From Cyclobacterium sp. (GTDB lineage Bacteria > Bacteroidota > Bacteroidia > Cytophagales > Cyclobacteriaceae): a stretch of DNA of 48,881 nt. The stretch covers positions 1 through 48,881 of the forward strand of contig NZ_JABURL010000018.1 in assembly GCF_014762705.1 (NCBI RefSeq), in the 5' to 3' direction. Every line of letters begins with the position of its first letter. Position 1 is the first letter of the stretch. The notes below the pieces were generated by a model, which had not been told where the DNA came from, searched no databases, and was given only the letters and a program-made list of their open reading frames with translations. Both the position numbers and the translations under genes were made by a program. Of this stretch, positions 42,817 through 48,881 are shown piece after piece.

Positions 42817-43365
42817 ATGGCGAAAACGATAAAACTGGATAACCTGCTTCAAGCCATTCACCAGGCTGTCCTGGAAGCCCAGTTGCTTACCGAACAGCAA
42901 CACCTGGAGCAATTGGACAGGTACTTTGAATGGCCTGAAGATGAAAACAAAAAAAATGAAGAAATGGCGGCCCATATCCACAGAAATGGGGGGATCGCCA
43001 AAACCTGGGCAGTAGAAGTACCCAATATGCATCCCGAAGCTGAAAAAGGCAGCACTACAACAATTCAGGTCCCATTAATGAGCCTTATTCCCCCAACAGC
43101 CATAAAAATAAAAAATATGGAAGTTGAGTTTAAAGTAGCCCTGGGTAATTTGGTGGAAGACCGGAAAGAAGGCCGGAATCTATTCAAAAAAAACCAGCCC
43201 CGGGAGGAGGGTCAATCCCTTGGAATTGACCTGGGAGGTGTGTCTGGGGGTGGTTTTTTCGGAAAAAAATCTTCTCTGGCAAAAATAAAGATAACCTTTG
43301 AGGCAGGGGAACCAGCAGAGTCCTTCCTCAGGATCAATGACCACCTGATTAAATCCATTATCTAA
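42817..43365 (+). CDS. second DUF2589-family protein, 182 aa
   Basis: Starts 4 nt after the small protein's stop. The N-terminal helix (LDNLLQAIHQAVLEAQLLTEQQHLEQLDRYF) replaces the usual LIGGPL block. The middle shows the same arrangement as the first DUF2589 protein: Val85-Pro86 in QVPLMSLIPP, then EVEFKVAL with Phe105 exactly 19 residues after the Pro, as Phe122 is after Pro103 in the other. A Gly-rich loop (GGVSGGGFFGKK) and a final strand (AKIKITFEAGEPAESFLRIND) follow. The two are probably distant paralogues that form a hetero-assembly. Confidence 0.8.
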   Translation: MAKTIKLDNLLQAIHQAVLEAQLLTEQQHLEQLDRYFEWPEDENKKNEEMAAHIHRNGGIAKTWAVEVPNMHPEAEKGSTTTIQVPLMSLIPPTAIKIKNMEVEFKVALGNLVEDRKEGRNLFKKNQPREEGQSLGIDLGGVSGGGFFGKKSSLAKIKITFEAGEPAESFLRINDHLIKSII

Positions 43366-43399
43366 ACCATAGGAATGACGCAATCGATCAGCCTGACCT

Positions 43400-44392
43400 A
43401 TGAGAAAAAGGGAAATGTACAGAAGAATTATATTTGTCATGTTACTTGGTTTTTTTATGATGAGTACCATGATTTTGGTCATCTTACTTCACATAACCGG
43501 AATTGTAAACTTCGGCCAAACTGTGCATGAGCACCACATCTACCTCAATCAGAACACCTTAAAAGGACAGGAAAATCCTGATTCCAGTCAGTTTCAACTG
43601 GCTAACCAACCATTGTTTTTTGCAGGCCATTCCACTCCTGGTGAATCCGGAGAAATTACCCACAGAGGGCACCACTATGACAGTATACTTCGGATGTTTA
43701 ATCTGCAGGATGAAGCCTGGAGCCCTGGACACCAAACCCATGGCTATTATGGCATCGATGTTTCTCATTGGCAAAACGCCATCAACTGGTCACAAGTAGA
43801 ATCAGACTCTCTCCCACACAAAATTGATTTTACACTGATCAAAGCAACACAGGGAAGCAAAGCCACTGATCCCTATTTCCAGGGAAACTGGAAAGCGGCA
43901 GGTAAAGCCGGAATACTTAGGGGAGCCTATCATTTCTATCAATATAAAGACCCCCCACTGGACCAGGCAAAGCATTATATCAAACAGGTAAACCTGAAAG
44001 CAAATGACATTATACCCATATTGGACATAGAGTTGGATTGCACGGGCTGTACCAGTCCGGAAATTTCAAATAAACTGATGATCAAAAATTTGAAAATTTA
44101 TTTGGGGGCAATTGAAGATCACTTCCAAGTAAAACCCATCATCTACACTTATGAAGCCTTCTACCAAAGTCATCTAAAAGGGCACTTTGATGATTATATT
44201 TATTGGATGGCTAAATTTTCGAACAAACCCCCAAAATCATTTACCGTCAAGGCCGACTCAGCAACTTTCCTATTGCCCGAAATCGCCATGTGGCAGTTTA
44301 CCGATTCGGGAAAAATAAAAGGAATCGCAGGAAAAACAGATATGAGCTTTCTTCCAGCCACATTAAAGGACAATATTTTGATTCCCGATTAA
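43400..44392 (+). CDS. membrane-anchored GH25 lysozyme, 330 aa
   Basis: A signal anchor at residues 9-32 places the enzyme in the periplasm. An unstructured linker (about 40-112) leads to a GH25 muramidase domain (113-325) that cuts the N-acetylmuramate-N-acetylglucosamine link of peptidoglycan. The catalytic acidic residues are visible: Asp120 in YGIDVSHWQ and the Asp209-x-Glu211 pair in PILDIELD. MWQFTDSGKI near the end is the usual substrate-cleft Trp region. It follows the DUF2589 operon by 34 nt in the same direction, an unusual neighbour for a cell-wall hydrolase. Confidence 0.92.
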   Translation: MRKREMYRRIIFVMLLGFFMMSTMILVILLHITGIVNFGQTVHEHHIYLNQNTLKGQENPDSSQFQLANQPLFFAGHSTPGESGEITHRGHHYDSILRMFNLQDEAWSPGHQTHGYYGIDVSHWQNAINWSQVESDSLPHKIDFTLIKATQGSKATDPYFQGNWKAAGKAGILRGAYHFYQYKDPPLDQAKHYIKQVNLKANDIIPILDIELDCTGCTSPEISNKLMIKNLKIYLGAIEDHFQVKPIIYTYEAFYQSHLKGHFDDYIYWMAKFSNKPPKSFTVKADSATFLLPEIAMWQFTDSGKIKGIAGKTDMSFLPATLKDNILIPD

Positions 44393-44464
44393 TTAACAGT
44401 AAATCAAGTCCCGAATTCCTTTAATTTAACAGTTGGTTGGCCGTAGAAAAATCAAAAAAGACTT

Positions 44465-44492
44465 GAAAGGAAAGCCCTGGCCCTATCCTTTC
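44465..44492. promoter_or_regulatory. inverted repeat upstream of the mscS-type promoter
   Basis: GAAAGGA (44465-44471) and TCCTTTC (44486-44492) form a 7-bp perfect dyad with a 14-nt spacer, ending 13 nt before the promoter's -33 box. Possible operator or the end of the lysozyme transcript; no U-tract follows. Confidence 0.3.
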
Positions 44493-44505
44493 CCACTAAA
44501 TAAGA

Positions 44506-44536
44506 TTTGAATAAAAACGGAATAGTTGTAATTTGG
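44506..44536 (+). promoter_or_regulatory. Bacteroidota-type promoter of the mscS-type gene
   Basis: TTTG at 44506-44509, a 19-nt spacer, and TAATTTGG at 44529-44536. This is the expected spacing with one mismatch in the -7 box. The start of transcription would lie some 80 nt before the ATG. Confidence 0.6.
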
Positions 44537-44620
44537 AAATTATAGGGGAAAATAAATGCTATGTTATTCAATATTATGGTCTTATTCCCCTTTTAATTCC
44601 CAACCAAATTTCAACTTGCA

Positions 44621-45730
44621 ATGATACAAGATTACTTAAATCAGGAGTATTGGAACAACAGCATGCAGAGTTATCTCCAGGCACTGGGCTTTATCCTCTT
44701 AGGCATTTTAATTATCAAGGCCTTTAAAAAAACCTTATTCAAGAAAATTAAGCGCCTAACGGAAAAAACCGATAATAGCTTCGATGATTATTTATTTGAA
44801 ATTATTGAAAAGTTTGTTCTACCTGCCATCTATATTTCTATAGTCTTCTGGGGCATTCAGATGCTAACCCTGAATGAAAAAATGGACTATGCGATTTCCA
44901 CAGGCCATAAGTTTGTTTTGACCTATTTTTTTATTCGAATAATTGCCAGCTTTATCATCATGGTTCTCCGCACTTACGTACGGAGACAGGAAAACGGTGA
45001 GGAAAAAGTGAAACAAATCGGCGGAATCATCATCATCGTAAACGTCCTGATTTGGAGCATGGGTATCCTTTTTTTGTTTGATAATATGGGATACGATGTT
45101 ACCGCCATCATTACCGGTTTGGGAATTGGCGGTATCGCAGTAGCCCTTGCTGCCCAGAATATATTAGGGGATTTGTTCAATTACTTTGTTATCTTTTTTG
45201 ACCGGCCGATTGAAATCGGCGACTTTGTGGTTGTGGATGATAAAAACGGAATTGTGGAGAAAATAGGCATCAAAACAACAAGAATCAAAACCTTGTCAGG
45301 AGAGGAATTGGTGGTTGCAAACAGTGATCTTACGGGATCCAGGATTCATAATTACAAAAAAATGCAGCGAAGAAGGATACTTTTTTCCGTTGGGGTGACC
45401 TACGAAACACCTTCGGAGAAATTAAAACAAATCCCTGGATTGCTAAAAGAAATCGTACAAAAGCAATCCCCTGTAACTTTTGACAGGGCTCATTTTAAAT
45501 CTTTTGGCGATTCCAGTCTTGATTTTGAAATTGTTTATTACATAGAAAATGCTGATTACAATACATTTATGGATATCCAGGAACAGATAAACTTTGAGAT
45601 ATTTGAACAGTTTACCGCCATGGGTGTCTCCATTGCCTTCCCCACGAGAACATTGTATGTCAGAAATGAAAATGATCAAAGGTTTAAAATTGAAACGTTT
45701 GGACGGGAATTTCAACCTTCTGAAAGTTAG
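44621..45730 (+). CDS. small-conductance mechanosensitive channel (MscS family), 369 aa
   Basis: Inner-membrane channel that opens when membrane tension rises and releases solutes under hypo-osmotic shock. Spans lie at about 15-32, 68-85, 105-122 and 135-158. The pore helix (TGLGIGGIAVALAAQNILGDLFNYFVIFFDRPIEIGDFVVV, about 162-202) carries the small-residue Gly/Ala packing and the following MscS beta-domain. The C-terminal alpha/beta domain covers about 235-360. Four or more spans place it in the YbdG/MscM-like size range. It has its own promoter. Confidence 0.93.
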   Translation: MIQDYLNQEYWNNSMQSYLQALGFILLGILIIKAFKKTLFKKIKRLTEKTDNSFDDYLFEIIEKFVLPAIYISIVFWGIQMLTLNEKMDYAISTGHKFVLTYFFIRIIASFIIMVLRTYVRRQENGEEKVKQIGGIIIIVNVLIWSMGILFLFDNMGYDVTAIITGLGIGGIAVALAAQNILGDLFNYFVIFFDRPIEIGDFVVVDDKNGIVEKIGIKTTRIKTLSGEELVVANSDLTGSRIHNYKKMQRRRILFSVGVTYETPSEKLKQIPGLLKEIVQKQSPVTFDRAHFKSFGDSSLDFEIVYYIENADYNTFMDIQEQINFEIFEQFTAMGVSIAFPTRTLYVRNENDQRFKIETFGREFQPSES

Positions 45731-45860
45731 TGGCAATAATGAGAGTAAAAGGATAGTTTTATTTGAAAAAGCTAACCTCCCTGGAGCTATACAGTTCTTA
45801 TCCAAAATCACAATAAATAACTAAGCTTTGGTACAAGGAGCTGAATCGAAAGTTTTCATC

Positions 45861-48296
45861 ATGCATAAAGCAAAATTTTTACTTCTGTTTATTTTTATTT
45901 GGAATAATAGCAAGGTCCATGCTGCAAACTATTATTTCTCATCTACTTCCGGAAATGATGAGAGAACCGCAGAGGAGGCCCAGCATACCGACAGCCCATG
46001 GCAGACTTTAAATAAATTGAATGAATTTATTCCTCAACTGAAACCTGGAGATTCTGTTCTATTTAAGTCCGGCGACATTTTTTATGGCAGCCTAAACCTG
46101 AAAAAATCGGGAACTTCAGAAAAGCCCATTGTTTTTAGCCAATATGGAATCGGCTCCCCCCCTGTCATTTCAGGGTTTACCCTGCTTAATAACTGGAAAA
46201 AATACGCTCCTGGAATTTTCTTCACCAATACTCCTCAGGCTACCCCTCGAGTCAACTTATTAACACTAAACGGGAAGCCTATGGCGCTGGGGAGATTCCC
46301 GAACCAAACCGAAAAAAACAAAGGGTATTTGGTTCCGGATGAAATTAAGGGGAAAAACCAAATAGCGCATCCATCCTTACAGGAAGGGGAGCAGTGGGAA
46401 GGGGCTGAGTTGGTTATTAGAAAAAACCATTGGATTATGGACCGTGACCAAATTATTTCCCATCAATCCAATACCCTTACGTTTTTACCTTCATCCAGCT
46501 ACGAACCAAAAGAAGGATATGGTTTCTTTATTCAAAATCACCTGAATACCCTTGACCAACTGGGTGAATGGTACCATGATGTCAATGCAAACAGACTTTA
46601 TATATGTTTGGAGGACCAAAACCCTGATAAATTATCCATCAAAGTCAGTACAAAAGGCAATCTTCTCACCACACTTACCAATACCAGACATATTGTTTTT
46701 CATGGGATACATTTTGAAGGGGCAAACAATGACGCCATACTGATAAGAGGTGGTGATTCGATGCATTTCACTTCAGTCAAAATAGAAAATTCAGGTGAAA
46801 ATGCTGTGATGGTTGAAAATATGGATCGTTTTCGCTTTGAAAATTCAACGATTCTTAATGCTCAAAACTCAGGTGTTTACCTGAGATCCGGAAATTATCA
46901 GGCTACCATAAGCAACAACCATATTGAAAACATCCATGTATTTTCGGGGATGGGGCAGAGCGGAGACAATAATGGATACGCCATTTTTAGCGTTTCAGAC
47001 GCAGATACCATCTCCAACAATACCATCAAGAATTCAGGTTATGTAGGCATTGGCTTTAGAGGAAGCAATACGCTGGTAAATAACAATTATATCAATGGTT
47101 TTTGTCTTGTAAAAGGTGACGGCGGTGGGATTTACTCCTACACCGGAGGTACCCGCAAGCAGTATCTCAATAGGAAAATCATCGGTAATATAATTCAAAA
47201 TGGTGTTGGAGCAAGAGAGGGAACCTCCCTACAAGGTTCCGATTTTCCAGCTCCTGCAGAGGGGATATACCTGGATGATGATGCTGCAAACATCCTGGTA
47301 GCTGAAAATACCATTTCTGGTATCGCCAACAAAGGCATTTACCTGCACAATACCAATAATATTGAAGTAAAGGATAACCTTGTCTTTGATGCATCCTATT
47401 TGATTTTTCTGGCAGATGATCATTTGGGACAGCCTCTTGAAAAAATCTTTATCAAAGACAACACCCTCATAAAAAAGACACCCCACCAAATTCCAATGGG
47501 AATCAGATCGGCCGATCCTGATTTCTCTACTATTGGTTCTTCTGATCAAAACCATTATATAGATCCCACCGGAAATGGGGCTATATTTCATGTACAGAAT
47601 ATCTCCACAAGAAATGACATGTATTTTAACCTCGAAAACTGGAAAAATATAACAGCATGGGAGGGAAAGACTACCCAAACTATTCATTCAGCTGACAGTC
47701 AACTTCCTGCTACTTCTGAATTAAACACCATTAAAAACCTTAACTTTTCCAAAGACGCATCAGGAATCTATTGCGTAAAAGACTGTAACCTTTTTTGGGA
47801 AAATGGAGGATATGTTTCCCTTACCGGCGACAAGGATATGTCAAGTTTAAAATTAGACCTTGGGCCCGTTAAAAACGAACTGAGATACCTACTAACCTTG
47901 ACAGCTTCTAGTGAGGAACCAGTAATAATGGAAGTCTATCTGAGACAACGTGGGCCAGCTTATCAGAAATTAAGTCATGGAAAAACTTTTATACTGGATA
48001 AATCCAGAAAAGAAATTCAAATTTTTATAGAAAACCCAAGAGAAGATAGGGATGCTTCTTTAATGCTAGACATTTTCCAATCTAAAAACAGCATCAAAAT
48101 CGACAACATAAAATTCGATATTTTACATCAAAAGAAAGAAACCAGAAAACCGGAGCCTTTTTTACTGCTGACCAACCCAAAACCCGATCCCCACCTAGCA
48201 GAACTGGAAGCCAGCTATAAAGACTTATCCGGCAAAATTCATTCTGGTAAAATTAGCCTGGAACCTTACCGGAGCATTTTTCTTATCCGGGATTAA
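45861..48296 (+). CDS. exported right-handed parallel beta-helix protein, 811 aa
   Basis: The ATG at 45861 opens a signal peptide (MHKAKFLLLFIFIWNNSKVHAA); the longer frame begins with TTG. The start of the mature protein (NYYFSSTSGNDERT, SPWQTLNKLN, LKPGDSVLFKSGDIFYGSL) is the N-terminal pattern of pectate-lyase-like/NosD beta-helix proteins. Parallel beta-helix rungs with N-x-I or NN corners fill about 290-560 (NTIKNSGYVGIGFRGSNTLVNNNYI, DNNGYAIFS). The C-terminal about 200 residues look like one or two beta-sandwich modules. Probable polysaccharide lyase, epimerase or glycan-binding protein; the active site is not identifiable by eye. Confidence 0.85.
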   Translation: MHKAKFLLLFIFIWNNSKVHAANYYFSSTSGNDERTAEEAQHTDSPWQTLNKLNEFIPQLKPGDSVLFKSGDIFYGSLNLKKSGTSEKPIVFSQYGIGSPPVISGFTLLNNWKKYAPGIFFTNTPQATPRVNLLTLNGKPMALGRFPNQTEKNKGYLVPDEIKGKNQIAHPSLQEGEQWEGAELVIRKNHWIMDRDQIISHQSNTLTFLPSSSYEPKEGYGFFIQNHLNTLDQLGEWYHDVNANRLYICLEDQNPDKLSIKVSTKGNLLTTLTNTRHIVFHGIHFEGANNDAILIRGGDSMHFTSVKIENSGENAVMVENMDRFRFENSTILNAQNSGVYLRSGNYQATISNNHIENIHVFSGMGQSGDNNGYAIFSVSDADTISNNTIKNSGYVGIGFRGSNTLVNNNYINGFCLVKGDGGGIYSYTGGTRKQYLNRKIIGNIIQNGVGAREGTSLQGSDFPAPAEGIYLDDDAANILVAENTISGIANKGIYLHNTNNIEVKDNLVFDASYLIFLADDHLGQPLEKIFIKDNTLIKKTPHQIPMGIRSADPDFSTIGSSDQNHYIDPTGNGAIFHVQNISTRNDMYFNLENWKNITAWEGKTTQTIHSADSQLPATSELNTIKNLNFSKDASGIYCVKDCNLFWENGGYVSLTGDKDMSSLKLDLGPVKNELRYLLTLTASSEEPVIMEVYLRQRGPAYQKLSHGKTFILDKSRKEIQIFIENPREDRDASLMLDIFQSKNSIKIDNIKFDILHQKKETRKPEPFLLLTNPKPDPHLAELEASYKDLSGKIHSGKISLEPYRSIFLIRD

Positions 48297-48881
48297 ATTG
48301 CACACTATTCTTAAACCATTTTTTTATTCCAGCACTAAAAATTCAAAAACTTTGCGGTATAGGTTTGCCACTTTTCGCAACTGGTTCCTATAATTACTGA
48401 CCCAAGTTTGATTTAAATTCTAACTGTCAGAACAGCTTAAAGCAGTTTCCTGCTTGAAAAGAATAATTCCCCCTTAATACAGAATCCCTGAAAATGAGAT
48501 TTGAGTTGAATCTATGATGGTTTGACTTATCTGGCAATTTTCCGTTTGCTTCGGCAAGGTTTGGTGCCCTCAATAGGCAATATTTCACAATCGAACTCCG
48601 GTCAATTGCAATGATGGATGCATCTATTTTTTCATTTACCCTTTTTATCTGGCTTCACACCCTATCCTTACTCAGGTAGACAACTCCAGCTAATAAAACT
48701 GAAAAAAATATTTTTTTTTTCTAATCCTCATTTCTGGATTATCGGCAATAAAAATAATTCCAAAAACACAATTGAAATCACATAAAGAAATTATACAATT
48801 TTTTAATCTCCCCATGTCACTTGTTGTTAAAAATAAAATTTGGTATTAAGAATATTATACCATTTATTATCAAAATAAGAT
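48297..48881. other. gene-free AT-rich stretch at the right edge
   Basis: 585 bp with no ORF of note, no recognisable RNA and no clear terminator; several A/T runs (for example near 48710-48720). It may contain the promoter of a gene beyond the window. Confidence 0.5.

Noticed and set aside
1-48881. CRISPR arrays, insertion sequences, integrases or prophage genes
   Set aside because: No repeated spaced units, transposase motifs or phage structural genes were seen; the DUF2589-GH25 operon lacks capsid, tail and portal genes.

Overview
The window looks like a chromosomal segment of a Bacteroidota bacterium, most likely order Cytophagales and possibly family Cyclobacteriaceae. The evidence is a type IX secretion (T9SS) sortase-like PorU2/PorV2 pair, a T9SS cargo protein with a C-terminal sorting domain, many Bacteroidota-typical families (DUF6435, DUF6600, DUF4097, PadR-PspC, DUF2589), promoters close to the TTTG-N19-TAnnTTTG consensus, and weak Shine-Dalgarno use. 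I see no rRNA, tRNA, CRISPR array, insertion sequence or prophage block. Several start codons were moved from the longest reading frame to an internal ATG that opens a signal peptide or the conserved domain.

Layout. 1-782: the 3' end of fabH (beta-ketoacyl-ACP synthase III) and an unrecognised gene. 976-4431: a possible leader peptide, a large exported MORN-type repeat protein, a small DUF6435 protein and a DUF6600 protein with a very basic tail. 4504-7278 (minus): an exported sugar-isomerase-like protein and a T9SS cargo. 7480-9003: a multi-membrane-span GT-C-like glycosyltransferase, whose end overlaps the convergent porU2. 8995-15145 (minus): porV2-porU2 operon. 15539-17827: PadR regulator and twin-PspC membrane protein. 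17886-19893: beta-CASP metallo-beta-lactamase RNase and a lipoprotein. 20025-23337: ECF sigma factor, anti-sigma-like membrane protein, outer-membrane barrel and DUF4097 protein. 23362-24962 (minus): ferredoxin-type reductase coupled to a four-span membrane protein. 25171-29280: DUF4397 lipoprotein, purB and a SulP anion transporter. 29326-33766 (minus): heparinase II/III-type lyase, a HEAT-like protein, and a tight SPFH / PH-like / ribbon-helix-helix operon. 34475-37726: tricorn-type protease behind a complex leader. 37849-38126: a structured RNA candidate ending in a strong terminator, before an MFS sugar transporter. 39777-44392: TPR-membrane-HTH regulator, two DUF2589 proteins around a small unknown protein, and a membrane-anchored GH25 lysozyme. 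44621-48296: MscS channel and an exported parallel beta-helix protein.

Working together. Much of the window is cell-envelope biology: export and sorting (PorU2/PorV2, T9SS cargo), envelope sensing (PadR-PspC, ECF sigma with DUF4097, MscS, SPFH operon), and polysaccharide or peptidoglycan processing (heparinase-like, beta-helix, GH25). The best candidates for something undescribed are the DUF2589-small protein-DUF2589-GH25 operon, the near-identical leader element carrying a tiny ORF in front of two unrelated exported proteins, and the structured RNA with a duplicated terminator arm before the MFS gene. The functions of these three are inferences from sequence alone.
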